This document shows positions 44,366 to 56,308 of a stretch of 64,000 bases of DNA, in pieces. Under the pieces are notes generated by a model, which made no database searches, had not been told where the DNA came from, and worked only from the letters and a program-made list of their open reading frames with translations. The translations under genes and the position numbers were made by a program. Numbering within the stretch: the stretch's first letter is position 1; each line of letters starts with the position of its first letter. The DNA is from Mangifera indica (taxonomy: Eukaryota; Streptophyta; Magnoliopsida; Sapindales; Anacardiaceae). The DNA lies in the NCBI RefSeq assembly GCF_011075055.1, contig NC_058138.1, forward strand, positions 7,150,001 through 7,214,000. Reading direction: 5' to 3'.

Positions 44366-47300
44366 CGCTGTGTTAATGTTGCAACCACAAACTTAACAGA
44401 CCTTAGTGCCTTTTCCGCTATTGAAACCAGTCCTTCTTTTCTATCATGAGCCGAAGTCCCTATTTTTGGATGTATAGAATCGATAACTTTACTGGCAGTA
44501 CAGACATATCTGGTGAGAGAGTCAGTAGTTTGCTGACCGAGGCTGTAAACACTTCTAAAATGTTTGCAACCAGAGAGTTAATTTGGATTCTCTTACGCTG
44601 TATGGTCTAGTGCAGTGTACGCCAGACCTATCAAAACTTGATTGCAGTACATGTCTTGAGGAAGCTATTTCAATGTTGAGGATGTTTTTTCCATCTATAG
44701 GAGGAAGAGTGACATTTCCGAGTTGTTTTATCCGCTACAAACTGGCCCGGTTCTATGATGAAACAGTGCCACCGCCACCTCCACCACCACTTCTGTCTCC
44801 ACCTCCACCTTCACTTTTGTCTCCACCTCCACTTCCACCTCCAATTCCATCCAAAGTTAACGCTACAGTTTACCTAATTGCTTGAGTGATAATAAATACC
44901 ATTTTGCCTTTTTTTATTTAGAGCTCACACATTTACAGAAAGAAAACAGAATTAATCGAAAGAGAAAATAAATTTCTAGTTATATATATAACTAAAACAT
45001 AAAAATTCACAAAGTTTTCCTTTAAACCTTTTTTTTAATTTTATAATTGAAAATAGTCAATATACATATATATTTTGACTTTTACACATAAGGTGTCTCA
45101 AGCTTGTAGTCATAATCATCAAGGCAATTTAAAGTACTTAACATTCAGGATTATTTAAAATCAATGGGTGCTTATGGTTATCAGAGTTTAGAGATTCTGT
45201 CTCACATTTATGAATTTCATTTTAATTCTGATTTCGGGAATTTCACTGTGCATGATATTTTGATATGGGTTAAATAAATTTAAATTATAAATAAAAATAT
45301 TTTTGTTTTGAAGGAAGAAAAACAGTATGGATTGCAATTGGCGCGACAGGATCAGTGATTATGGTAATAGTGATTGGCTCTTTCCTTCTATGGAGAAGAC
45401 ACAAAAGAGATAAAGGTAATTGATTTATGGTTTTACATAAAGAAAGGATTAACTTTCTTCATTTTATTTATCCTAAGAATAATAGTAGATGTTGATTCAT
45501 AGAAACTCATGATATTACAAAAAGTATATAAGTGAATTTATATGTGGTTATGAATATAGCCAAATGATTTTGACAAATCATGCAAAAATTTCTCCACATC
45601 AATTTGTTAACATATATGTTGCCATCAATTTGGAGGGTCACAAAAATATTGAGGAAAAATGTGTATCAAATTGTGTTGAAACAACTAAAGAGAAGAGGTA
45701 ACACCAAACATGCAAACTTGGCTCTAATGTTAAATAAGAATTAAATAAATTATGTGCACAAACAAACTGTACAAAGTAAATATAATAGTTTATTTTTTTC
45801 ACATTAAAATCAATCAATCAAATGTTATTATTTCAATTTGTATAAATAAATTTGTATATCTTATTTGGGCATTTAATACCTTATAAGAATTTGTTTAATT
45901 TTTTTTAATAATAATATTAAATAAGAATAATAACTTACAGCATAAAGGTAAAGGCAACATGAATCTGTATTTTAGACAGAATAAGATAACGTTGACACTC
46001 AATCATAATCCACAAGAAAGTAGGCAGCCTGCTATATAAAATTCGAACAGGGGAGCCGGGAGCCATCGCTGTAGTTGCTAACTTGCTACTGGCTTATAAT
46101 CATCGTTTTCATGACCTATTATCCACTCATCACCGTAATTAATTTAAATACGAAAGGGACCTAGTGGTGGGAAAAAAAACAAATAGTATAAAGGGGGTCA
46201 ATGATGTGCCTTCATTTAAATGTGATAGTGCTAGACTAACTGCCTGTTTCATAAAATGGGGTTAGGTGTTAGATTGAAAATGTGAGAAAAAGTCTTACTC
46301 CGTGAGCTAGATTTTGGGCATGCAAGGTCTAGTAGCACCTAATAATTATATCATAATTCGAGCTAGATTTTACCCTAACCCTCCCATTGTCTTCTCTTTG
46401 TTCAGTGTCTGTCTCCATTCCTATCCATTAATTTCCCTTTCTCGATTACATTTAGGAGGCATTTAGTTTGGGTAATGTTTTATTATCAAAATAGAAAGAT
46501 TATCTTGAAGATAGATTACTTAGAAGATTATTGGGTATAAATGTTATTATATTTGATAAAATTTTATAGGTATAAATAATTATTGTGTTTGGTTAAAGGT
46601 AATAAAAAATTACTAATAAATTCTTTTATTTAAATGTCCTTGAATATAATTATTTTTAAATATTTTTATATTATTTTTCATATTAATTAAAAATAAATTT
46701 ATTTTTGTCTCAAAAAATTAATAAATAATAATATAATTATAATAAAATCAAGATTACCTTGATAATCTTTAAATACCTAAGGTGAAAGTGGTAATCAGAT
46801 TACTATTTATATTACCTGTCACGTCAGCATTGGTAATAGAAGATTACTTTAATATTTTATTACTGATAAACCAAACAAAGGAATAAAAAATAGATTATCA
46901 AGGTAATCTTAATAACCTAAACCAAATGCCCCCTGTAGTTATCTTTATAAACACACCGCCAAAGTGCCAGTAGCCTATAATAATAATATAAGTGTCACAT
47001 ATCACAAGATTTTATAAAATTTTGGTAAAGTGGGTGGATTGATAGTCCTTGATTCTTTATCTAGTTCTTTAAAATTAAGTATGTCTTGTAGAGGAGAAAT
47101 CAACTAATAATCACGAAGTTCAAGTACTTCTCTTGGGAGAGGACAGTATTAGAGGTGATTATTCATATGATATATTACAAGGACAAGAATCTCAAAACTT
47201 TCCCCATTTTTCATTAGGCATCATATTAGAGGCCACACATAATTTTTCTAATGATAATAAACTTGGTGAAGGTGGGTTTGGCCCCGTGTACAAGGTGAGT

Positions 47301-49811
47301 ATAATTTTGATTTCAATTTGGTGAAGAGACTTTGATTTTTTTAAACATGTTCTGTACTTTGAATGGCTGACTTGTGATCTCCATGTCCACAAATGATTGG
47401 TGTCCACAAAAGACAATCATTCTCCTTATGTTATTCCCTCCTTATAATATACGTATAAAAGGAAATTTTTTTAGTTTTTATTATCCTATAAGCAAGGATG
47501 GATTTGAACCTTTGGTAAACTCGAATTAGGACATGCTTGAGTTTGGCTAGACATAAAGGATTCGATCTTAAACCTAATGAGTTTTAAAAACTATGAGATT
47601 GAGCTCAAACTCGATATAGAGATTGATGCTCTTGTTACGACTCTAAATCAATATTATATATGTTTTGAACATGTAACTAAGAATTTTTTCAAAAAAAAAA
47701 AATTGAATTATGTAGAGAAGAGCGAAAATGATTTTATTTATAATGGATGAAGTTAGATGTTAAAATGTTTTTGTCTAGTATAGGATTTCTGCAATTGGGA
47801 ATGAACCCACATAAAAAATACTTTAAAAATTCACTTCAATATAATGCTTTCTTTTTTCAATGAACATAAATTTTAAAAACTAATCATTTATAAATTTAAA
47901 ACATAGACTACTTCGTTTTGGTCATAATCCATAACTGGTTAAAATAACATTGATATTTTTTTTTATTTTGCATTCATGAGCATGCCATAGGTATGCAAGG
48001 CTATTGAGCTAAGGCTTCCATGGCTAAAGCTCGATAGCTTTGTATACCCATGGGGAGCTCAAACAATGACCGCTCATTTCAAGCTCAACAAGTTGAGCTA
48101 ACAATTTCCAACTAAGCTCAAATCCACTTTTTGAAAATCAGTTTTATATTTAAGGATCAATTTTCATCATGGCATCCAATTTTATACTTTTCATAGTTGT
48201 TATAACAAAGTTGCTAATTACTTCAGGGAATATTAGTGGATAGGAAAGAAGTTGCTATGAAGAGGCTTTCAAGAACTTTTGGGCAAGGGCTAAAAGAGTT
48301 AAAAAATGAAGTTACTTTAATTTTCAAATTACAATACAAAAATCTTGCAAAACTTTTGGGATGCTGCTTAGAGGGGAATGAGTTGATGCTCATCTATGAA
48401 TATATGCCTAACAAAAGCCTTGATTTCCTCCTCTTTGGTTCGTTCTAAAAGTTCATTTATTTATTTATTTTTTAATAATCTGTAAATACCCTCACATACT
48501 TTGCAAGCTAAATTTCCAAACTATAGCCCCCAACAAGTAATAAGGAAAGTGCATAATAAAAAATTCTCCAACTATCCACAATCTATTTCAACTATTTTTT
48601 GGAATGTAAATATTTCATTTCAGGATATCTAATTATTTATGTAATCAGTAATTAGGTCAATATTTTATTCTAGAACATCTCATTATTTAGGAAAGTGATA
48701 ATTAAGGGATAATATTTTTTTCCCTTTTTATTGATTTGTATTTTACATAAATATTGTACTCTTTCAATTGGAAATACAAGTTGAAAATTTCATTCACCTT
48801 ACAATCTTCTTTAACAAGCCCTTCCATTAGTAGAAAGTGGTAAAATATGACTTCGTTAAACATGCATGCAAGTGCTAGTGAAAGGGGTCTAAAGTTTTAT
48901 TTATTTTATGTTCAAATTCAACTAGGAGCTTAGAACTAGACTGGAAAAGATGTATAAGCATCATTAATTGCATTACACGAGGTTTATTGTATTTGCATGA
49001 GGATTCTCGACTCAAAGTAATTCTTTGGGATCTTAAAACAAGTAATGTTTTATTAGATAATGAAATGAATCTTAGAATATCAGACTTCAGAATGGCCAGA
49101 ATATTTGGTGGAAATAAAAATGAAGCTAATACCAAGAGAGTTGTTGGCACATAGTAAGTGCATTATAATTCTTTCCTATCTAACTTTTGACCATTATTTC
49201 TCAAATAAAAACATGGATACAAACAGATCTTTTCCCGTTGAATTGAATCATATTTTGTTTTTCTAATTTCTAACAGTGGATATATGGCTTCTAAGTATGC
49301 TATGGAAGGATTATTTTCTATCAAATCTAATTTTTTCAGTTTTGGAGTTCTTCTACTCGAGATTTTGAGTGGGAAAAAGAACAGTGGATTCTATCTTTCC
49401 GAACATGCCCGAAGCTTGCTTAATTATGTAAGTCCCAATTTTTAATCTTCACATTGAACGTACAATAATCTTAGTTAATGGTTTACAACAAGAATATATG
49501 ATCTTTCAGGCTTGGATGCTATGGTGCGAAGGACGTGCATTATGGATCCCATTTTGGAGCAAACACGTGTTCTGGGTAAATTATTGAAATACATGCATGT
49601 TGGATTGTTGTGTGTTTGGGAAGATCCGGCTGACAAGCCTATCATGTCGTCTTTAGTGGTCATGTTTGCAAGTAATACAATAGTCCTTTCTAAGCCAATT
49701 GAACTTGCATTTTTTGTTGGAATAGTTGTAAATTTAGCTTAGTCTTTACCTGATACTAAAGTTTTCTCCACCAAGAATGAGGTAACCCTTTCAAGTGTTT
49801 CACCTCGGTGA
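44366..49811 (+). pseudogene. CRK pseudogene, type A (unit e), all kinase exons present
   Basis: Exon 1 remnant 44366-44855 starts inside the first DUF26 domain and shares unit c's lesions, including the lost G at the donor, which shifts the frame into exon 2. Exon 2 (45314-45415) still encodes an intact membrane helix. Exon 3 is 47080-47294, exon 4 48227-48437 (VAMK), exon 5 48916-49153, exon 6 49277-49427 and exon 7 49510-49811. The kinase is dead: HRD reads LWD, DFG reads DFR and APE reads ASK. Exon 7 has a 7-base deletion (GCATTATGGATCCC) and a TAG near its end. The acceptor before exon 5 is AA, exactly as in gene 1. Units a and e are thus close relatives, and both are followed by antisense copia about 215-220 bases after the stop. 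Confidence 0.88.
46455..46933. mobile_element. MITE in intron 2 of unit e
   Basis: Inverted ends GGAGGCATTTAGTTTGGGTA (left) and GGGGGCATTTGGTTTAGGTT (right, reversed) bound 479 bases of AT-rich sequence. It interrupts the CGATTACAT...GTTATCTTTATAAAC stretch that gene 1 has uninterrupted at about 2363-2392. The flanking bases do not give a clean target duplication (TTA left, TGTA right), so the superfamily is uncertain; a Harbinger/Tourist type is possible. Confidence 0.7.
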
Positions 49812-50783
49812 CAATTGCTCTATGGCTAATTGTATTTATGTAAATTTCCTCATTTATTGAAAGCTACAAAAGTATGTTATGGAAATTTTGGCAATTTACT
49901 ACCTTATTCCTGTATTTATTTTAGTCACGGCTTGGAGTAACAGTTATTTAATCAATTTTTTGAAAATGAATTAATTAGAAACTCTTAAGTAACTGAACTA
50001 AGCCCAGGAATGATAAAGAAAAAAAATGCTAGACCAATTTCTGAATAACCTCAAACCAAATTTTATTAATTGAAAAAAATCAGAAATACAATCTCTTTTT
50101 ATACACAAACGACTTGTCTGACAGCTGGAAACACCTGTAGTCGATTAATCTTGACCGGCATCGAAAAATATCTCCGGAAATGTCTTCTTGGTCGTTGGTC
50201 GGAAGATCAAACAATGGCTGTAGAAGATTCTCGAGCCCTTGGCTGAGATAAGTAAAGATCTCCCATTAAAACTCCAGCTCTCTTGACATTTTGATAAAGC
50301 AAAACGGATGCGTTTCGAAAGGATTTCAAAAACACACTGATTTCCTTTATCCTTTATGCCAACTTTATCTACAAAATTCTGTAAAATTTGAAAACAAACA
50401 GTATTTCATGTTTTCATGTTAGTAGAGAAGAATGTGTAAGCATAAGCAACATATAACTTTTTTTTTTCCTGCGCAGCAACAAAACACTGGTTTAAAAAAA
50501 AAAATTAACAGTGATCACAAAAAAAAAAATCCTCCCTGAAGCACAGTTTAAACAATTCTCCTTGAGAAAGCTCTTTCGTCAAGCACAACTACCACAGTAT
50601 TCCTTTCAAGAATTACACAGATAAGACTACAGAACTCTTATCAGTTTCACACCATTCTATCACGTTAAGCTTGTCCCTTAAGGATTTGAATTTGACGGTA
50701 GGTAATGGCTTTATTAAGATATCTGCATTCTGATGTTCAGTTGGCACATAGTTGACAACCAGCAGATCCTTAGCAATTAGCTC

Positions 50784-51858
50784 CAGTGGCAGACCCAAAA
50801 CTGAAACTTAGAAGGGTCAAAGTTTGAATAACACAAATAAATTTAAAATAAACTAAACACCAATATTTGTATTAACAAAACATTCATCAACTAAACTTTT
50901 ATAGTTGTCTTCGACAGGATTTCACCTTTTAAAAGGATTTCATTATAATACTAACAAAACTATCATTCAACTACTGATTACTTTTTTTATTTCCTACAAC
51001 TATTATTCACAAAATTCATTGTTGAAAAAGCTCTATCTACACTAGTTATGACAATCAATAACATCAATGTTAATTTCATTAATGAATAAACCAATGAAAA
51101 CATTTTATCCTTTTTAGTTTCAACTATCATTTGTGTAAGATCTGCAATCTTGTTCAACATTATAAATTTAATGTTTGAATGTATAATCAAAATATAAATA
51201 TCAAATTGAGAATCAAGTGTCATAAATTCTAGGTCAAAAAAATATTTTGGAAAAAGTTTCGCAAGACACATTAATTTTTCTTGATCAAAAGCATTAAAAT
51301 TTTCATTTGGATATAAGTATGTTAAATAAATTAGCAATTTCGTGTTTACTTTATTGAAATAATTATTTAATTTTTGAAGTTGTATATTCAATAATAAAAT
51401 TCTTCTTGTTTGTGATGCATTGAGTCTTGAGTTGTGATCTCCCTTGAATAAAAATTTATCCATATTTAGATTTAGAACATTAACAGCATTGAGAGAGTAT
51501 TTTGTGACTAAATGTTGATATAAAACAAAACATATTTATTTATTTTTTCTTTAGGTTTATTCTTTTTTATTATTAAATAAAAACCAGTTTATATTATTTA
51601 TTATCATGTTGTAATCAAACCCCATTTCATTTATACTAATACTATAAATATTGCTTCAACTTATAGGATAAGATATGATTTTTTAGTACAACGCAGAAGA
51701 CATACATATAATATATTTAGTATGATAAAATATATCAAGTACTGTAATCCCAAATTGCTAAGATTATTGGATATACAATAAAATTTATAAATACCTAGAA
51801 ACATATTTTTCTTCAAAAGTCAAGGAGGGTCACTTGACCCTGGCTGGCTCCGCCAGTG
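50784..51858 (-). mobile_element. hAT element with transposase remnant, inserted in copia remnant 3
   Basis: ATTAGCTC flanks the insert at 50776-50783 and 51859-51866. Copia remnant 1 has a single ATTAGCTC at the matching place (5613-5620), an empty site. Ends are CAGTGGCAGA (left) and CACTGGCGGA (right, reversed), close to the CAGTGGCGGAGCC termini of plant hAT elements related to ZMYM/TTF-type transposases. The element is 1075 bases long, a deletion derivative of a longer autonomous element. Confidence 0.88.
50987..51463 (-). pseudogene. hAT transposase C-terminal fragment
   Basis: 158 codons are open on the minus strand. The end carries SVDRAFSTMNFVNNSCRK, the hAT dimerisation motif (usual form VERAFSAMxxVKTxLRN). 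Upstream is an isoleucine/leucine-rich stretch of the kind found before it. The DNA-binding and most catalytic parts are absent, so this is a leftover inside a non-autonomous element. Confidence 0.78.
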
Positions 51859-51982
51859 ATTAGCTCCCTAATATAATGCACATCAACCTCCACACGCTTT
51901 GTTCTACTGTGAAAAACAGGATTGCAGTCCAAGGACCCTGCACTTTGATTGTCACATACTTAAGCCTGATTTATGTAGAAGC

Positions 51983-52440
51983 CTATTTCATTTCTATGAG
52001 CTTCACACCCAAAAAAAAACTCAACTCACCAAGATTTTTAAGAGCAAACTCTGAATTCAAATCACTCACCAGCTCCTGTATAACTTCAAACCTCGGGCCT
52101 GTAAGCAAGATGCCATCTACATATATAAGAATGTAGATTATCTTTTCTTGATTTTTCAGAATGAACAAGCTGGAATCTGATATAGATTCCTCAAATCCTC
52201 TCTTTATCATTGACTTTTTAAGCCTCTCAAACTAAGCGCACACAAAGTTACACTTCTCATTATTTATGAACCCCTCTGATTGGGACATAAAAACTACTTC
52301 TTGCAACTCCTCATTCAAGAAAACATTGTTTACATCAATTTGATGTATTTTCCAGTCAAAAGTCACAGCTAGAGAAATTATAATTTTGATTATTACAGGT
52401 ACAACAGGACTAAATGTTGAAAACCTTTTGCCACTAATCT
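51983..52440 (-). pseudogene. Copia reverse transcriptase fragments, remnant 3
   Basis: The minus strand shows KSLIKRGFEESISDSSLFIL-type text followed by the active-site block with YVDGILLTG (catalytic Asp lost), and upstream the QIDVNNVFLNEEL-like block near 52290-52330. The KARLVAKGFQ block joins by deletion at about 52420. It is non-functional. Confidence 0.8.
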
Positions 52441-53426
52441 GGCCTTTAGTTTGTTAACTGTCCAGTCAGAATTATATTTGGTTTTGAATACCCTCTTGTG
52501 ACCAACAACATTCATTTCTTTGGTCAAAGGAACCAAGTCCCAAGTTTCATTCTTAATTGAAGCACTGTATTCTTCTAGCATGGCTTTATGCCATAATGGA
52601 GTAGCTAAGGCATCAGTCACACTTTTTGGTTCTTCATGAGTGAAAGTTTGTGTGATAGAGGCAAAGGTTTTTGGTGGTGGCAGATGCCCTGTTTTGGATC
52701 TTGTTTTCATAGGATGGCTAAAAGTGTTTAATGGTTTGAACTGATCCTCTGACTGCACGTTTCTTTCTGTATGTGACTGAACACAACAAGGCAACATTAC
52801 TTCAAGTTTTACAGTGAGAAATAGGTGAGATGTTTTAGGTGGTAATTCAGGTAAATTTTGTAATGGCTCAATGTTTGTTAGTGGAAAGGACTGTGTTTCG
52901 GTTTCAGAATTTGAGTTTAATGTGGTAGAGTGGTCAGTTATTTTGTTTGTTTGTGAAGAAGAATGTGTGTCAGTTTCAGAATTTAAGTTTAATGTGGAAG
53001 AATGTTTAGGGATTGAGGAATTCAAGCCTTCTTGTTGCAATGTATAGAATTCAGAAGCAGAGAGTTGTTTTTCTGATTTGGAAGTCCTAAACTCTGACCT
53101 ATTATCACTTGGAAGGTTGAATGTAACTGGTTTTGTTTCTAAGGTTTTGGTGTATTATAAGGCATAGATGTAGAACTGGTAGACTTTTTTGGTGCAATAG
53201 AAACAGGATAACTAGAATCATCTTAAGTAGAATCTTTGTGAATAATACAGAAGGTTTCTGAATCAGGTGGTATGAAAAAACTGTGAAGAAAACTGGGTTC
53301 TTTCTGCTGAAAATCTGAATTTTTCAAGACTAATTCATTAATATATTCATTAAATATTAAAATAAGTTTCATCAAACAGTACATTGGCAGACACATAAAT
53401 TTTTTCAGTTTTACATTGGCAGACAC
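52393..53426 (-). pseudogene. Copia pol linker, remnant 3
   Basis: The minus strand keeps the same Ser/Thr linker and RT lead-in as in remnants 1 and 2 (52393-53040) and a second piece with FFIPPDSETFCIIHKDST (53223-53426). A frameshift and small deletions separate the two. Confidence 0.75.
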
Positions 53427-54153
53427 CTAAGTAGCACGGAAACGGAAACGTGGAAACGGCGAAACGTCGAAACGGAAACGTTGAAACGTTTTTATTAAAA
53501 AATATAGGAAACGAAAATATGGGGAAACGTGTAAATACGAAAAATATAAGGATTTTATTATAAATACAAAAAATTTATTAAAAAGGTATAACCTTTAAAA
53601 ATATACAAATATTTTTATATAATATAAGAACAATTTATTTTTATTATTTTTTTCCTTTTATCTAGTGTGCAAACTTTTTATCTTTTAAATCATTTAAAAG
53701 TGTGCATAAAAAAATGTTCAATGAAACTAACTTTTACTGCTGTAAGCCTCTAAATATGAACTAGTTGGACCTATATGAACTAAAGTCTCCATGTAAGGGA
53801 ACTGATAATTTGAAGGATGAAACAAATAGTTGGAAGGAGGCAACAACTAGTGGAAAGAAGGACAAAATGAAGGAGGAGAGAAGAGTTTCGCCGGAGAGGA
53901 GAGGAGGTTCAGATGTTGGAACATTGAGAAGACAAAACCAGTGTGAGAGGTGTGGTTTGAAATGTTTACAGAAGTGGAAATGCAACGAATTTCTACAAAG
54001 AAAGGCGTTTCAGGTACTGAAAATGCATTTTGCATCTTTCTAAAATTTACAAAACAGCCCCGAAACGTTTCGTACCAGTTTCGGAGAGTTTCGGAAACGG
54101 AAACGTTTCGGAATCGACGAAACGCACGCCTTGGAGCGTTTCCGTGCTTCCTT
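53427..54153. mobile_element. GAAACG-rich element with 9-bp direct repeats, probably Mutator-like
   Basis: GGCAGACAC stands at 53418-53426 and 54154-54162. The 727-base insert has inverted ends sharing AGCACGGAAACG and runs of (G)GAAACG/CGTTTC motifs near both termini (for example 53436-53500 and 54058-54140). It sits inside the copia linker. The 9-base repeat favours a MULE. The flanking 9-mer also occurs once more at about 53386-53394 in copia, which weakens the case slightly. Open stretches inside (53765-54043) show no domain. Confidence 0.6.
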
Positions 54154-54515
54154 GGCAGACACATATGTTCTAGGCTGTAACCTAAGAAAGCTCATTTTTC
54201 TGAATGATATGCAAACTTATGTGTACTATAAGATCTAATAAAAGGAAAACAGGAACATCCAAAAGGTTTGAGTTGTTTATATTCTGATTCGTTGTGAAAA
54301 AAAAACTTGAAACGATGAAATGTTAGACAAGACTGAAGAGGGCAGTCTATTTATTAAAAAGATTGCAGTTTCAAATGCTGAAAACCAGTAAGCGAAAGGC
54401 ATTCCTGCTTGTCAGAGTAAGACTAACCCTGTTTCAACAACATGCCCATGTTTTCACAATTTACAGTGTAGGTAATAACAAATCTATGATAGCAGTGGAG
54501 AGCAACACATCTCAC

Positions 54516-54792
54516 AACCCAAACTGTAAGCCATTTTTCCAAAATTCATCAACCCAAATCAAACCTAACCAAATCGTAATTTTTATTGATTCGATTTAGT
54601 TTTACAGTTTGAAATGAATTTTGCACACCCCTTATTGTCCACACACTTCACTTTTTATGAGCTTCAGTGTGGGCAGTCGTCTCACTATAGTAATGAGGTA
54701 GACGAGGAATATCAAATTTGTCAATCAACACAATTTTGTGCTAATAAGTCATGCACGTGTTTGGCTATTCATAATTGCTCTAGATGTACACT
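54516..54792. other. Junction between copia remnant 3 and CRK kinase tail
   Basis: The first 120 bases match 8346-8470, the flank of copia remnant 1. The rest has no recognisable gene. Homology to CRK exon 5 begins abruptly at about 54793, without an intron or upstream exons. Confidence 0.5.
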
Positions 54793-55515
54793 TAGTAATG
54801 TTTTACTAGATAATGAGATGAATCCCAGAATATCAAACTTCAGAATGGCTTGAATATTTGGTGGAAATCAAAATGAAGCTAACACCAATAGAGTTGTTGG
54901 CACATAGTAAGTGCATTAAAATTATTTCCTCTCTTACTTTCCATTGGATTTAATCTTATTTTGTTTTTCCAATTTCTAACAGTGGATACATGGCTCTAGA
55001 GTATGCTATGGAAGGATTATTTTCAGCTATATCTAATGTCTCCCGTTTTGGAGTTCTTTTGTTGGAGATTATGAGTGGGAAAAAGAACATCGAATTCTAT
55101 CTTTTAGAATATGGCCAAAGTCTGCTTAATTATGTATGTCCTATTTCATAACCTTAACATTTAACAATGATATTAGCTAATCACTGACAACACAAATTAT
55201 ATTTCAAGCTTGGAAACTATGGTGCAAAGGACGTTCATTAGAGCTAATGGATCCCATTTTGGTGCAATCTTGTGTTCCAAGTGAACTATTGAAATACATG
55301 CATGTTGGATTGTTGTGTGTTCAGGAAGATCCGATTACAGGCCTACCATGTCATCTTTAGTGGTCTTGTTAGCAAGTGATACAATAGTGCTTCCTAAACG
55401 AACTGAACCTGCATTTTCTGTTGGTAAGGTTGTCAATTTGGCTTAATCGTCATCAGATGCTAAAGTTTCCTCCTCCAAGAATAAGGTGATCCTTTCAAGT
55501 GTTTCGACTCAGTGA
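54793..55515 (+). pseudogene. CRK kinase tail pseudogene (unit f)
   Basis: Three pieces: the end of exon 5 (54793-54906, from [14 protein letters not shown] onward), exon 6 (54983-55133) and exon 7 (about 55209-55515). DFG reads NFR, a TGA follows MA in the activation loop, APE reads ALE, and exon 7 has an altered acceptor and a frameshift at GATCCGATTACAGGCC. Introns between the pieces keep their usual positions, so this is genomic duplication, not a processed copy. It is not attached to any ectodomain. Confidence 0.82.
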
Positions 55516-56308
55516 CAATAGTTTAATGACTAATTGCATTTCTGATAATCTCCATCAATTATTGAAAGATACAAAAGCATGTTATGGAAATTTTTTCAAT
55601 TTACTACCTAATTCTTGGCATTTTAGGTAAAGTATACAATTTTCAAATATCAGTATTATAAATATTTTTTTTTGGTCTTAACAAGTGTATCAGTATAATG
55701 AATGAATCTTTTCCAATGTTTTTTTTTTGACCTTTTAATCATATTCGGTGTCAGAATTGGCCTTGGTAAATATTGTATAAATAGGTTTATGCCGAGTTTA
55801 CAACAAGAGGCTTCTCTCCACAAAATCTCCTAGTGTTTGTTTTTCTAGAAATTAAGAAGTCAGTGTAGGGATGGCTTAATCCGATCCCAGCAAAGCTTGG
55901 GACAGGTTTTAGTTTAAATGGAACACATAATATTCAAGTTCGAGCTCTTTTAAATTAGTGCACAACGTCAACAGAAGATTATCGACAGAGGGATGAATAA
56001 TGTAGTCAATAGAATAAACAATATGGTGAAATGGATAAGCGGCTCGATTTCAAACTAAGCTATGGAGCTCAGATCCACCCCTATGTCAGCGGTTATAACT
56101 TAATCAATGCTGTCAGAACTATTTGACTGGACACCTACGCTGTCAGAACATAAATCAACGCGGTTATAACTTAATCAAAGGCACAAGAACACCTAATTTG
56201 ATTGGACTAGGCGATTTCCTGTTGAAAATATTTCTTACCAAAATCTCTCTCAGAACTATATAATATCAAAGATCAGCAGAAGGCCTGGAATGAAAAACTC
56301 AGTCTCTC

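Larger units (their letters stand above)
50027..54515 (-). mobile_element. Ty1/copia retrotransposon remnant 3 (antisense, with nested insertions)
   Basis: Same lineage and position as remnant 1. On the + axis it has an LTR with an intact inner end (50027 to about 50395, starting TGCTAGACC), RNase H, RT, linker, integrase scraps and, after a deletion at about 54460, the broken gag end. It shares remnant 1's RNase H-RT deletion (about 51962) and its gag breakpoint. Two later elements are nested in it: a hAT element (50784-51858) and a Mutator-like element (53427-54153). RT carries YVDG in place of YVDD. Confidence 0.87.

Noticed and set aside
53765..54180. Overlapping open frames on both strands inside the GAAACG-rich insert
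   Set aside because: They result from a purine/pyrimidine-biased repeat; nothing resembles a known transposase or other domain.
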